Shown piece by piece: positions 1-12,365 of a stretch of 64,000 bases of DNA. A model generated the notes under the pieces. The model ran no database searches, had not been told where the DNA came from, and was given only the letters and a program-made list of their open reading frames with translations. Made by a program: the position numbers and the translations under genes. The stretch is from positions 114,646,008 to 114,710,007 of the forward strand of contig CM023448.1 in assembly GCA_013339765.2 (NCBI GenBank). The letters are read 5' to 3'. This stretch comes from Haemaphysalis longicornis. Taxonomy: Eukaryota > Arthropoda > Arachnida > Ixodida > Ixodidae. The stretch's first letter is position 1, and every line of letters starts with the position of its first letter.

Positions 1-825
1 CTACAGGCAAGCCCACGCAGTGCGGCACTATACCAGTGCTGTGCGGCATACCGCAGGTTAAAAAAAAGGGGGGGAATAGAAACGAAAACTGCAGGTGGTT
101 GGATCAAACACGGCCAACAGCTGACGGTGAGGCGAGGACCTACCCGTCAGGGCCGCCGCGCTTGTTAGGTCCGGCATTGTTTTGAACTGTGCCCGTCGCT
201 TGCGTTCCGCTACAAAAATGACAACGGAGGATTTTTTGGCCCTCTGTACTTGTTAGATGTCGTGTAGTCGCACGTTATATTATTCTAAACGTAAAAGCTG
301 CGTCCTCGTCCTCGTTTCTGCTCTTCTGTCCTGCGAATCGGTCGGAATGCTTAAAGGATCGCAGCTGAACATTGCATCATGTCCGCACCTTGACACAATA
401 AACATGGCTCGTGGTCCCACGCCATTTGGCGGGAGCAGATGCGGGCTAGCGCCTCTTCGCAGTCCTGCTCTGCACGACTATGCACTCCATCAGCCCGGAG
501 GCACAATTTTGTAATGAGGTGTCTTAAGGATTAATGACGCTGGCCCCGTCCTGCCCGTTTCCCGCCGCTGGGTTCTTTTCGTTTTCCGCATATTCAATCG
601 CCTGCACAGCATTGTTTTTGCTTTGCTGCCTCTTTTAAAACTCGCAGTGGGCCCAAGAAGCTCGCGATGCAACTTCGCAACACGCCATTTATTTTATTCC
701 GGTGCCCCACTGTCACCTCTTAATAGTTTACGGACACGGTGAAGAGACCGACTGAGCGGGCGAAGCAGGATATACATCTCGAAGAAATATTCACGTAATA
801 TGTTTGCCCCACTAAAATACCCGCT
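1..825. other. No recognised feature
   Basis: I see no repeat family, RNA or convincing coding region here. Open frames are short and lack recognisable motifs. There is a short poly(A)-poly(G) tract near 61-74. Confidence 0.5.
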
Positions 826-1058
826 GCGGTGGCCCAGTGGCTAAGGCGTTCTGCGGCTGAGCAGGATGTCGCGGGTTCGATTCCCGGCCGCCTGCGGCCG
901 CTTTTCTGATGGAGGCGAAAAGCAAAAACGCCCGTGTGTACGAGATTTCGGCGCACGTTAAAGATCCCCTGGTGGTCAAAATTAACCTGGTGACCTCCAC
1001 TGCGGCGCGCCTCATCGCCTGCGTTGCGTCGGCGCGTTAAACCCTACAATCAATCCCC
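826..1058 (+). mobile_element. tRNA-derived SINE, near full length
   Basis: A tRNA-like head (826-892) carries an A box (TGGCCCAGTGGC) and a perfect B box (GGTTCGATTCC, about 875). A body follows with GATGGAGGCGAAAAGC and GCACGTTAAAGATCC, and a short CAATCAAT tail. This head-body-tail order is that of a Pol III-transcribed SINE mobilised by a partner LINE. Tick genomes are known to carry tRNA-derived SINEs (for example Ruka of Rhipicephalus); family identity was not compared. Other copies lie near 3.7, 34.6, 39.7 and 52.5 kb, with pieces at 30.5 and 48.4 kb. This is the best-preserved copy. No clear flanking target duplication was found. Confidence 0.85.
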
Positions 1059-3699
1059 AATTGCCACATTAAAATTGCCACCGCGCCTACTTTGATGGCT
1101 CTAACGACATCCTACCAGTTTTATTTTCTCTAACAGCCCGTGCCGGCTTTGCATAACGACGTGCTGTGCTGTCGTAAACCACATGAACTCCGTTTGATGG
1201 TGCTTCGGAGACATGAAGTGGTTGCAGCAGGCGACTTAACTGAATGGAGAACTCTATAGCTTGTCGTTTTCGGCCGCAACGTATTGCATTTGCTTTGAGC
1301 GCTCAACCGGCACCACCCATCAGAGTCCTGTGAGTGGGAAAACGACACTCACTAGCATCGTAAAACAGAATCGCGGGCGTCGTGACAGTTACGGCTCGTT
1401 AACTGCTCTTCACGTCGGGCTGAAACCACATTGCTACGTTTTTTTTTTTTAATTATCAGTGGGTATTCTGAACCACAACCCCCCGCCGTAACAAATGACG
1501 GGAACTGCAGGAATCACTTCGGCGAAAAGCGGGGCTAGTCATGCACGCGATTCGACACCTGAGAGGCAAGCAACATTGCGCAACACAGAATATCATGACT
1601 GTTTGCTTTATGCAACATCCCCAGCCTTTCGTCATATACGTACGTACGTGCAGTCAAGAACAAAAGATTACGGGCTATGAGATCAGCATGTTAGTTGATT
1701 TCATCGAAATAGGAATCTACACCCGACATTTTGTTGTAGCCAAATGGTGCGCCAGGCCTCATAATTCTCTGAATTCACCCCGTTGACCGCAGTTATTTGT
1801 CGTTCGGGCGTACTGCGGAGTCGTGCTAATAGGCATTTCTAGGAATGGAAACACTCGTTGGGCGGCTGGAGAACATAGTCTGCTTCCAGAGATGACAATT
1901 GGCCAGTTGGCGCTCCGGGAGTAGTATTGATTTTCTCTCGCTAGCGCCTTCGATGGCGTTATGTAGAACAGCATAACCATTTCTGTTCCTGAAAGGACAA
2001 GTGTTAGTATAGCATCGCTGAAAATGGTGTACTGACGGAAAAGACACGAACAAAATCGGGCAGAAGTTAACGGGCCAAACGGTGATTGCCCATACGGTCT
2101 ACTTTCTTCCTGTTGTGTTTTTCTCCTTTAGACTCCTCGGCGTTCTTGTGCAGTTCCCGCTGCCCCCTGTTTATTATTTTTTGTATTGCACTCGCCAATT
2201 TGCGTACCCATTTTTAGTGATGCTTTTTTTTTTTTTTTTTTTACCGCACTGGTTCCGGGCCGTAGTTGTGGGTCTGAACAAGTTCACTACGCAATCGTGA
2301 CGAAATTTGGTTGCAGAAATTACCTTTTATAGCACGACGTAAAATGTCGGGGCCGTGAAATCTCAAACATACCACGAAGGCTACGGCCTAGCTGAAAAAC
2401 TTCCTCTAGTTTATTTGATAAGTTACGTTAAGTAAATAGAGAAATATTAGTCGTGGCATGGTGCTAACAAGGTTTTCTCGTCATCGAGTCGGAAATTTTT
2501 TGCAAACAATGCGCCCAAGCAGTTTTACACGAGAAAACAGTTCAGGCAAGTAAGTTACATCTGCACGCTTCGGCTGTTTCGTTTTCATTTTGTTGGCGCT
2601 GTTCACTTTTGCCACCTGTTGTCAAGTATAGGGTCACACGGCAGCTTGACATGACCGTTCATTGACTGCCATATTTTTTTGAAGCGAAGCTCGATACTCA
2701 GTGCAATGGCACTTGCGAGTACGTATTCGTAAATGGTGCTAACGGCATGTGGAAAACAGCTGTGATAGTCGTGCGTGAAGCCTCTGGAAACAGTAACAAG
2801 GGCCCTTTGCGTAGCATGTTCATTCAGGGTTGACGTGCTCGCTTATGACAGATTCGAAAGTTCAACCAACACTCCCATTAGCATATATGTTACGTGAAAA
2901 TTTAGTTGTCTGGCTTCAAAGAAGGACTATGTCACTAGTGCAAGCAGTGCATTTCCTGCACTTTCTCAATGATTACGGATAAATTCGAGATACTCTCACC
3001 AGTTTGTTCGGCATTCGGGGACGACACGAAGAAACAAAGACACGGTGCACACTTTGCTAATAAGCTGGCCTCCTGGGTTCTTTTTTTGTTGTTGTTGTTC
3101 AAGATATCAAGCTACGTTTAAAATCTGCAGGCGAGTTGTTCTATAGGCATATTGTAAAATGGGGCGCGATGATTAACAAGGAAGAATAGCAAAAAGACTG
3201 CCGAATCACTGGACCGGGAAACTGCTGAATTTTTGTTTGATGAACCCCGATTATACAGTTCTCAGAAGGCGGCACGGCGGAAAAATATGCAGGCAATTTA
3301 TAAATAGGCAGGCATTTCAAATTAATGTAATTTTAATAAGTTTATAAGTAGGTAGGCAAAATATGCGGGTCAGAAATAAAGCACGAGACGAGAACTGGTA
3401 AGCTCGATAGGGCTGCAATCCAGGTTTAACGCGTGTAAAAAAAAAAACATTTCCGTGTGATGAACAGAAACAGGCGGCTTACACCCTTTGCTCCTTCTTT
3501 CCTTATTTAAAACGCCTTTATCACTTACCATGTTAGCTGACAGTGTCTATACAGGGTGGTAGCTTATAGGCACTGGCACCTCATACCTATTTACTTATTA
3601 CCTGTTACTTATGAGTGATTGTCTATCACTTATTACCTTTGGAGAATTGACGAGCACCCAAAGCCTTTGATATGCATCGCGAGATGCGTGCCGGATCTA
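1059..3699. other. No recognised feature
   Basis: Anonymous AT-rich DNA. It contains a poly(T) run near 2224, a short (TTG)n near 3087 and loose local repetition (a TTTATAA-TAGG motif near 3297 and 3338; ACTTATTACCT near 3591 and 3626). No coding or RNA signal could be supported. Confidence 0.45.
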
Positions 3700-3891
3700 C
3701 ACTTGGCCTATATGACGCACCGTAGTGGAGGACTACGCGCTGATTTAGACCGAATGGTAATCTTTAATGTGCGCCGAAATGGCGACTCATGGGTGGTTTC
3801 CTTTTCCGCCTCTATCAGGCAAAAAGTTGCCGCGACCGAGATCGAAACCGCGTCCTTGTGCTCAGAAGCCTTAGCCTCTGAGCCACCGTAA
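3700..3891 (-). mobile_element. tRNA-derived SINE, 3'-truncated
   Basis: On the minus strand the head starts near 3891. Its degenerate B box lies about 3835-3848 (GGTTTCGATCTCGG read on minus). The body keeps recognisable parts of the 826-1058 copy, including a GCCTGATAGAGGCGGAAAAG-like stretch near 3810 and the CTCCACTACGG motif near 3722-3733. The copy stops near 3700 without the CAAT tail, so it is 3'-truncated or too decayed to follow. Confidence 0.75.
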
Positions 3892-3892
3892 A

Positions 3893-3936
3893 GTTAAGTG
3901 AAGTGAAGTGAAGGGAAGGGAAGTGAAGTGAAGTGT
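3893..3936. repeat. (GTGAA)n short tandem repeat
   Basis: Nine imperfect pentamers GTGAA/GGGAA directly abut the 5' end of the minus-strand SINE. Confidence 0.85.
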
Positions 3937-4192
3937 GGGTTGATGCCTTCACTCTTCGCTTCGTGCCTGCAAGCACATCCGAAGGCCGTAGTTATCGTCA
4001 GCACAGAACGAAACACCGTGATTTCCATGGTATTTACATTTCCTACATATTTCCTTTCGAAGCGAATGACTAACTAAAAGGGTTTTAGGCAGCGTTCTGG
4101 GGAGGTCGTATGTCTGCTCTTGCTCTAGGGTAAATGTAGGGACGTGTATGCGATTCTGGCAACTCCTCTTGAGGGGAACTCCTCTGGCAACT

Positions 4193-4326
<134 letters not shown>

Positions 4327-4329
4327 TCC

Positions 4330-5608
4330 TGTTACAGGCGTACTTCCGTCCGTAAGAGGCGTAGTACATAGCGCAATCTGACCGAAGAGCCGAAATGAAC
4401 AAATTGGTCAATCACTGAGGCGTTTAGGGAGCACGGATAATTCCGGCGTAAATTTGGGGGTGGAAGGTAAGGAGAGGAGAAATGATCGATAAATTGGCAG
4501 GTGAAATGATGGAGTCAGAACCATTACACACGCGCTATAGTGTCAGATCACCCCAGTTTCTGTCGCGTACTCTTATGTAGCCAGAAGACGCCCCAGTGCC
4601 TCCACTTGCGGAGAAATTAAATCTTTGGAAGTGGACCGCTGTAGCAACAAAAATAAAACATGGTGTTATCAGGTCTCGTAAATAACCAAGTATATCTGAC
4701 CAAGGATTGCGATACGAACTTGTCGCACTGCGCGAGCGTTAACACATTAACATATTTTACAGACAAACGTTATTTGATGTGCGCTGACCCTATATGGACA
4801 AACGTGGAATAAAACATTTGAAACCAAGCCAAAACATTGATTACACATCTGAAATCTGTTTAAAACATGGGGAAGAATAACCGGGACCGGTCGTTGATGT
4901 AGCCGTGAAACATGCAAGTTAAATAACTCCACTCAAAACAGAGAACTTATTAATTAGGTCGTAAGAATTGTTGCCCAATGTCACGTCAAAAAAGTTTCCC
5001 AACTATTACCCAGTTTCCTTTTGTGCTGCTGCAATGGAGGAATTCAATTAGACTTTTCAAGAACACTGTGACATAAGCAAGAAAGGAATTACACAAAAAA
5101 ATATCTTTCTAAGGACAATAAAGGAGTACAGCTCGGGAATGGGAATGGCTATAGCATTGAGAGTGGTCGCAGATGCAAAAAAAGGGGGAGGGTCATTAGG
5201 ACCACCCCGTTTCATGATGCTGCGGCAGAGTAGGGAAAATTAAACACCAAGCGACACTTTACGACAATCCCACTTTTACAGAAGTTTCTGCGTATAACGT
5301 CCCCTCTCAAAATCACTCGTAGGTCCGCTTCATCAGAACGCACCTAAGCAACCAGTCATTGCTATGAAATGGGCTCAGTATGCGATTTCACTCGAAAAAT
5401 GTAGTCCGCGCTTTGATATCACGCAATGCAAGTATGACGTTTCTGTCACAGCGCAGATATTATCTTCGAATAAAATATTATGCAGGCATCCTTATACGTC
5501 GAATTTGCTCCCCTAAACGCAGCGAGTAGTCATTTAGGTGCATGTCGTGGCGAAACAGAGCCACCGGCATTTTTTTTTATTCTTAGCATTATTTAGGTCC
5601 TACAGGTA
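4330..5608. other. No recognised feature
   Basis: Unique-looking intergenic DNA. No SINE boxes, inverted repeats or protein motifs were seen. Confidence 0.45.
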
Positions 5609-5842
5609 CAGTAATGGAGACCTGAAACGTGATCACGAAAATATGAACCGAAACACACAAATAGCGTGATTCGTTTCCATGCAGGTCAAATTGACGCACG
5701 GCTCAATTACAAAGATGGAAAGTGCGGCTCTCCAAATATATCAACAGCGCGCCGTTATTGGACCTCCGCAAACAGTATTTTTTTCAATTTTGCGTGTTCT
5801 GGTTCATATTTTTGGGTGTTCGCATTTCACTTTTCCATGACT
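5609..5842. mobile_element. MITE, copy 1 of 2 in the window
   Basis: A 234-bp element with imperfect inverted ends. The strongest part is GAAAATATGAACC (5637-5649) against GGTTCATATTTTTG (5801-5814), with weaker matching outwards to a GTAATGGAG/CATGAC pair. The same sequence recurs in the same orientation at 57394-57627 at roughly three-quarters identity by eye. Shared interior words include CCAAATATA and AGCGCGCC. No coding capacity, so it is non-autonomous. The superfamily is unknown because no target duplication was resolved. Confidence 0.7.
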
Positions 5843-6228
5843 ACGTATCCGACGGATCCTGATCCGTCTTGCCTCTACCCCACCCGACTGGCTGCGGTGG
5901 CAGCCTTAGAGTTTCTCACTAGCTTACCTAGAGTGGAATCTGGCGCTAGTGCCAACGCAATTCTGCGAAAGCGCTCCATGACTCCATGGGCGTCGCCGTA
6001 GTGTGTGGTTCAGCCGGAAGTGTGGCGTGGCATGTCCGGCAACGTCTTTGTGGCTACGAAAAATTGCTCTTTTGTTAAAACAATTGCTGACAAACGTGCG
6101 GCCATTATTCAACTTTACTTCGTACAAAAATACTGTGTTAGAGTGCTTAGGCTGAGAAATAAATTTCGCGGTTAGAAAGACAAATAAGCAGGCGTCTCCT
6201 ATTTGGGTCACGCCGCCAGATACAGAGG
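5843..6228. other. No recognised feature
   Basis: Moderately GC-rich stretch. A minus-strand open frame (5924-6211) has no motif I recognise. Confidence 0.4.
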
Positions 6229-6288
6229 GCCGTCTCGGATATATTTATCAGGCCGTCTCGGATATATTTATCTCGGATATATTTATCA
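6229..6288. repeat. Short tandem repeat, 16-22-bp unit
   Basis: Three copies of TCTCGGATATATTTATC in direct tandem. The first two are separated by AGGCCG, which gives a 22-bp period then a 16-bp period. Confidence 0.9.
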
Positions 6289-6663
6289 AACTATTTTGTT
6301 TGTTTTTTGGTAATATTTAGCAGAAAATAAACTATTTTCATTGTCTTAAACTGTGTTGCTGCTTCCCCTCAAGTCTGTTTTATTATCGTCTGCTACGCGC
6401 TTTGGCAAGCAAAGCAACAGCTGCAACAGATGCAACAGCTATAGAGACGCAAGAGTGATGTCTTCGGTTGCATTTATTTGTTCGGCCCGAGCAGATATAA
6501 ATAAACCTAGAGGAGAAACCTATTACGGCAAGTAAGACTTAAAGCACGCGCGTAAAGCATTATGAAATTGCATGAATGCTTTAAATTGTAAATAAACCCC
6601 GGCTTGTCGAGTCGCCATGAAAGTTGCCTCATGGCGCCTGTCTGAGGCCATGCATGCTTCGAG
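6289..6663. other. No recognised feature
   Basis: AT-rich DNA up to the foldback element. A short GCAACAGCTGCAACAG repetition occurs near 6413-6440. Confidence 0.4.
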
Positions 6664-6972
6664 GGGGTAACCACATGCAGCGACGGCAACGAACGACGCG
6701 AAAATCGTAACTCAATGCAAACAGATAGTGTGGGCGACAGCGACAAGCGAAGAAATTTATACACAGGCCGCCAGGGCCGCCGCCATCGCTCGCTTTTTGG
6801 CCGGCCAGAAGCAGCCCACAAGCCAGCGGCAGCGACAAAGACGGAGGGCATTGGCGGCAGTGTATTAATTTATTTCGCTTGTCGCTGTCGCCCACACTAT
6901 CGGTTTGTTTTACCCATGCATTGAGTTGCGTTTTTCGCGTCGCTTGTCGCCGTCGCTACATGTGGTTACCCC
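6664..6972. mobile_element. Foldback MITE with ~100-bp inverted arms
   Basis: The left arm begins GGGGTAACCACATG (6664) and the right arm ends CATGTGGTTACCCC (6972). The arms match along roughly 100 bp, sharing CGACGGC, GACGCGAAAA, CTCAATGCA, ATAGTGTGGGCGACAG and CGACAAGCGAA. The loop (about 6766-6869) is GC-rich. It has the size and shape of a non-autonomous foldback/MITE. The arms are themselves built from a repeated GCGACAAGCGA-like word. Open frames here are mirror images of each other, as expected of a palindrome, so I do not call genes. Confidence 0.85.
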
Positions 6973-7555
6973 TTCATCTTAAGAAACCACCCGCTAACGC
7001 GAGCACATACGTTGAGTGCAAGTCATGCCAAAAACGGAAAAGCATGCCGAAACAGGACTAGCGAATACTTCCGAGCCAAGAAGTCTAATCCGAAGCACTT
7101 TGCACTAGCCACTTGCTGCCAATCCAATTCTCACACTACCCACAATTCCTGTGGTGGCGTGTGATTGCAGCGACAGTTTCCACTCTAGCTAATATAGAGA
7201 AACACTATGATGCCAGCAGCTAAACAGCCGTGCAGAGCGTGCACGGAGGAGCGGCAGCACGAACGTCTTCACACACGCACCGAGGCTGTCAATCGACCTC
7301 TCAAAACAGATTTCGAAGTGGTGCGCTCCAGTCGCGCTGACATCGATGCTTGAATTAAAGGTTGTTTATAACTCCCAGTCTTGAAGAGCTACTCGTCGTG
7401 TGAGAGAAGGCGAGGCCTCGCGAGTAGACACTGTGTCGGGCGGCCGCCGAGCGTCGCCGTCAAGAAACAACGGCGCCTACAAAACCTGGCCTCTTTTTGT
7501 AGGCGACGTCGTGAGACTTCGTATACGCGGTTATTGTGACCATTAAATCGAATTA
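6973..7555. other. No recognised feature
   Basis: No supported feature. GC content rises around 7380-7520, but without coding signal. Confidence 0.4.
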
Positions 7556-8343
7556 CAGTAGAATTTCGATAAACGAAAATCGCTTAAACGGAATTGCCGC
7601 TTCAACGGAACAATAGCCTGTAAGTTGGTTGGTTTTGTATTCAGATAATGTAAAAAAACTCTCGGTAATCGGAACTATAAAATTTTCGCGTCATCTTGAA
7701 CGGAACCAGAAATAGAACTTCTTGTGAAACCCACTGGCATGAGAATCAGCTTTTTACGGTTCCGGCTGTTTTGTTTTTGTTCTTTCTTCCTCCACGTTTA
7801 TTTAGCCTCGTTGGCCTCGTAAGCCTCGTGTCGTTAACGGTCAGCCGTGTTAGCGCAACGAATGTAACATCGCAGTTCTTGTTCCATTCGTTCGGTCGCG
7901 ATTCAAGACGCCAACGTTACAGGGCTCAGCTCTTGCCGCCTCGTTCGTGCTACCGTGGTGCTATTCGCGCTTCTAAATTCGGTTCTAAACTCGCGCTTCT
8001 AAGAACTCGCGAAGTTGAGGCTTCTGGCCTCAGTGAAAAGCAGTTGCAAGGACTTAAACAAAAATTAATTGATGCATTTTGTAAGGCACAGCGAGTCATT
8101 GTTGCTAAATTAACTTTGTGAATGCTGTGCTTAAACCTCTTGTAGTTTCCTTGCTTTCTGAAAAACTATCCGCTACATTCCCCTTCTAGTCCTTAGAGTT
8201 CCATGAAATTATATATTAAGGGTGTGTACGCACATAAATTTGCACTTTCACACATCTATATATATCTCAGTAAACGGAACTCCTGTTAAACGGAACTAAT
8301 TTTTTCGGTCCCTTGAGAAGTTCCGTATATCGAAAGTCTACAG
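7556..8343 (+). mobile_element. Tigger/pogo-like DNA transposon, internally deleted
   Basis: The ends are inverted: CAGTAGAATTTCGATAAACG at the left and, read inward from the right, CTGTAGACTTTCGATATACG. Both are flanked by TA (7554-7555 and 8344-8345), the target of Tc1/mariner-type elements. Subterminal AAACGGAA(C/T) words repeat at both ends, as is common in Tigger/pogo-like elements. At 788 bp it is too short for a full transposase of that group (about 450-600 aa). One plus-strand frame (7696-8121, 141 aa) spans the middle. Its last 40 residues (LSEKQLQGLKQKL...) look protein-like but carry no DDE motif. I infer an internally deleted, non-autonomous copy. Confidence 0.75.
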
Positions 8344-8879
8344 TATATAAACTATAAAAAATTAAAGTGACAATAAAAAAAATAAGAATTTTAAATACCA
8401 AATTGAGAAACCTGCCAATTAACTAACAAAATCGCGAAGGTCCATTCAATCTACCTCTCTCCCGCGATTAACTCAAGACAGAACGAAGAAAGATATTGAT
8501 AGAAAAGAAACGCCGTCGGGAAGCAACTGCTCGGTTACGTTGCCTCCTCCCGAACAACAAGCATCGTGGGCCTGTACGTCACGGTGATGAAGTCACCAAT
8601 GCTATGGACGATGGGAGCGTAATCGACCGGTTCTTTACCAGGGGAGTTGTCGTGCATACTTACAAATGTTTCTTACTTCAATCTGCACAGACTCCTGATA
8701 TCGACGCTACAAATCGACGGCAAGAACGTCCAAGGCATAAACAGCAAATAAAACATGCAAAAACAAGGGGAAGAAGACGATTCCACTTTGAATGCTACGC
8801 GCCATATAACACTCCCGCAAGGGAGAGGCGAATTTTTGTGCAAATAAGCATTATGTTTGTTTTATTTTTCTTGTTCAAA
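8344..8879. other. No recognised feature
   Basis: No repeats or motifs seen. The open frame from 8496 is carried into the CTCA repeat and is not convincing. Confidence 0.4.
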
Positions 8880-9042
8880 TACACATTTTCCTCGCTCGCT
8901 CGCTCACTCACTCACTCACTGATTCAACTCGCTCGCTCCACTCACTCACTCACTCACTCACTCACTCACTCACTCACTCACTCACTCACTCACTCACTCA
9001 CTCACTCACTCACTCACTCACTCACTCACTCACTCACTCACT
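8880..9042. repeat. (CTCA)n microsatellite
   Basis: An imperfect leader (CGCTCGCTCACTCACT) is followed by an almost pure tetranucleotide array from about 8938 to 9042 (more than 25 units). The repeated SLTHSLTH protein frame is an artefact. Confidence 0.97.
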
Positions 9043-11045
9043 AGTGATCAATAGAATCTCAGAAATTACAAAGTACAAGTTTAAACATGAATGAGAGCAA
9101 TGACGTTTTTCCAGAAATTTCTTATATTTGAATTTTTTTTCATTTCCATTTCTGCAACATTTACCAACTGCAGCCGCGGTCGGGACCGGCACCATAAGCT
9201 CTAGTTGCTCACGCGTAGCGCCTATGCTCCACTCCCCAGGATAACAATTGTAATCAAAGTTTAAATGTCCACATGCCATTGGGAAGGGTTAAATAAATCG
9301 GTCGCCTTTATCAGTAAAAACATTCTGTAATAAAGGATGCGTTTTTCATGATTCGCGGTTCTATTCGTATGGGGCCGCCTTTTTATACAGCCAAATTTAC
9401 ATGGCATTTAACCAAACATACGTTTTTAAATGTTGCGTGCGTACCCAAATAAGGAGACTTAGAAACCGAAGCATCACACAAGATGACAAGTTTATGGAAG
9501 TGTTACCGACCTAGTTCACAGGCCTACGGCAGAAACATGTGGTTGCGCTGGTGCCGGCAGTGACTGCCGTTAAAAAATCAAAAGCGCATAATATTAATAC
9601 CAACAGCTACATCAACATCAACAACAATAACAAAGAACTCGCTCGAGCAACGTGACGGCAACAAGACGCAACAAAATGGACGTAACAACAAAAATGACGC
9701 TGTGCGCAGTACGAAAGCGACAACCGCTCCGTTTCCGGCGCTTCCCGAAGTGTAGGCATCGCGGCGGCGACCGATGCAGTCTCTCCGCTTTGTTTTGAAA
9801 CATGAGGTGGATCTATAGATCTACACAGGAAGTTTAACGTGCCCCTTCTTGTTTATGGGGCCCTATGCCCTCACTTTGTTTCTGACGTTAACTGCGATAG
9901 AAATCGTCGTTGAGCACGGGTTCATGCAGATCGTCGGTGCTCCCCTCTTCGTCAGCAACCGGAATCGCTGCGTACAGTGCGAAGCCGTGAGAGCGTCGCT
10001 AATGGGCCGTTCTCAAGCGTGAGGCGGTGCTTTCGGCGCATCTTTCTCTTGCAATGAAGTGTACTGAGTTGGTTGTTGCGTTTTATATATATATTTTTAA
10101 TAAAAGCAAAAATAACAATTTGGAAAAACTGCACGCACAAAAACAGCATGTTCCGGATCAGAATTGCAGGACGGTTCATTATTCGCCTATTATAAGTGCG
10201 CTCAGGTTCCGCGGGCAGAAAGTTACACGCAGCACACGGTGAAGCCGTGGTGCTTTTAAAGCGGACGCGTGTTCGGTCGATTCACGCTTCAGTGTACGGC
10301 TTAATGTACGGTGTACGGCGGGGCTGAACTCGTGAACTACTCGACAGGTCACACTGATACAACTCGTCTAGCCCTTCGTGAACACATCCTAATATTCGCT
10401 GAGGTTTCGGGGGTTTTTTTTTCGGGGGTTGGATGAGGCAGAAATTAGAGAATATTTATATTAGTTGAAGGCTTAAGAAGACTTGTTATTTAAATGATAA
10501 CAAGAAACAAAAAGCAGGTCATTTCTTGGAGCAAAAGAAATATTTGTATTCCCATGCTCCTACAAAAAAAATAACAGACAATCACCAAAAAGGAGATGAC
10601 CTGGGGAGAAGTCTGTGTACCATGCAGAGATCATGATTTTTCAAGTTCTATATTCGGTATGATACATCGCAATGTTCTCGATTCGAAAGGCAAAAAAAAG
10701 AGAAAAGAAATCGGGCACTGGATATGTGCGGTGGGCTTACTGTAGGGCAGATGACTTTCAGATATATCTTGTAAACTATACGCCTCGAGCGCTGCCTGTA
10801 GGGACCCCACCGAAATCCCCCTAGCGGCCCGTTTCGAAAGCAGCCGCGGGACGCTCCGACCCGCTCCCCACTGTCACCGTTGCATTTGGGGAACGTTCAC
10901 GACTGAGATTTACCGTTTGTGGGCGTTGGAAATACCTATTTATGTGCAGCACCTACTCTGTTCGCAAATGTGTTGTATTTACGAGTGTAAAAATTTCTTA
11001 CGGGATCTTTGGTACATTCGGTCTATATAAGTACCAGGTACATGT
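9043..11045. other. No recognised feature
   Basis: Two kilobases without a supported feature. Open frames are short and unlike any family I know. Confidence 0.45.
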
Positions 11046-11437
11046 TTTAAAAAATCGGACCAATCCACCATGTGAATGTGGTTGGAAAGCAAAGCTGTAA
11101 AGGGCACCTACAACGATTACCCATGCGGCGTCACTTAAATTCCCTCACGTCGCTCTACAAATAGTGAAACCAGAGAGAAGTGAAATGCACTTAACCACAC
11201 CCGTTGTTACTTCAAAGAGATATTCTTGGTAAGGGTTAAATCAATACATGATGTATGAACAGTGGTTGGATGAGTTGTATTGGTGTAGCACATGAGTGGA
11301 AGCTTTTTTTTATAAAATTAAAGGAAGCTCAAACCCGGTGTTAGACGATCTCACTTCTCCGCCTCTGCCGCCGCGGACGGAGGCGACGAGATCGTTGGCA
11401 GAGACGGAGGAGGAGAAGGAGGAGGAAATACTTCTAC

Positions 11438-12365
11438 TCAGATTTCTGAACGGCCCAGAGTGCGGCCCAAGGGAGTGGTTCCTTCTTCACTGGAGCCCAT
11501 ATGCAGTGCGCGCCGCCTGTCCACCAGCTGAAGCTGGGTAGGCGGAGAGGGGCTGGACAGCAGTATCTCCCATTGCTCTTGTTGGGTAGTGTTGGGCTGG
11601 GTAGTTGACGGAAAGAGAGGAGGGTGCTCAGGGCTAAAGTCGCACACCCCGGTTATGTGGCGGAGTGTTCCTACTTCTGAGCAAAATTTACATTCAGTGT
11701 CGTAGCGATTCGGGTGCATTAAGTAAAGACGCGTCGGGTGTGGGAAGGAGCCGGATTGTATGAGCCGCAGGGTAGTTTGTTGTTCTCTGGAATGCTCAGG
11801 GTAAGGATAAGGTAGGGTCTGTCTCTGATGGAGGTAATGCTGTGTTATGTCCCTGAACGAGTCAAGCAGGTGACTGTCATCGTGCAGCTCCATAGCACGG
11901 GGGGCAAAAGCGCAGGCTTGTTGGTGGGCGTGTTCGGTGCCCTCCATTGAAGCGTGAGCAGGTGTCCAGATGAGCTGAATTGAACTGTTTGAAAAGTGGG
12001 TTTTTAGCCCACGCAGTGCAAGTCGGAACACCCAACCCGACTGGTAATGCCGGTAGGCTTTAGGAAGCGGTGACTACCTTCCGATCCTCTGTTTGAGTGA
12101 GAGCCAAGGAGATGGCTGCCTCTTCTGCTGCCGTCATGTCTTGGGTCTTGAGTGAGGCACACGCAAGGAGGTTGGTTCTGGAGGTAGCCACGATGATGGC
12201 GTACTGCTGCTGTCGATGTTTTGAGGCGTCTGTGTAGACAACTTCATGATCCCCACCGAGGATGGGATCGAGCGCTTGAGCCCGTCTTTGTCGGCGACCC
12301 CTGTCGTGTGAGGGGTTCATATTTTTAAGCAAAGGGAGAATCCTTAGTTCTTGTCGCCAAGAGTC
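11438..12365 (-). pseudogene. Non-LTR retrotransposon, RNase H and C-terminal knuckle (copy A)
   Basis: A degraded 3' part of a LINE ORF2. One minus frame (12365 to 12060) carries the RNase H start: VVYTDASK (first catalytic Asp) and MTAAEEAAI (catalytic Glu). The usual VVTDS at the third position is VVTAS, so a key Asp is lost. The reading then moves to another frame (12031 to 11438), which has IQLIWTPAHAS (RNase H His motif) and a C-terminal knuckle CKFC...H...C near 11660-11700, followed by an EQWEILLSS stretch. RNase H plus a terminal CCHC-type knuckle is typical of I/R1-type LINEs. The frameshift, the lost Asp and the missing upstream reverse transcriptase make it inactive. A (GGA)n-rich stretch near 11400-11430 lies at its 3' end. 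Confidence 0.85.

Noticed and set aside
8496..9044. 182-aa plus-strand frame
   Set aside because: The C-terminal third is the CTCA repeat read as SLTH units. The rest has no motif, and there is no evidence of a gene.
11296..11541. 81-aa plus-strand frame with EEEKEEE
   Set aside because: Antisense to the LINE 3' end; the acidic run is a GGA-rich simple repeat.
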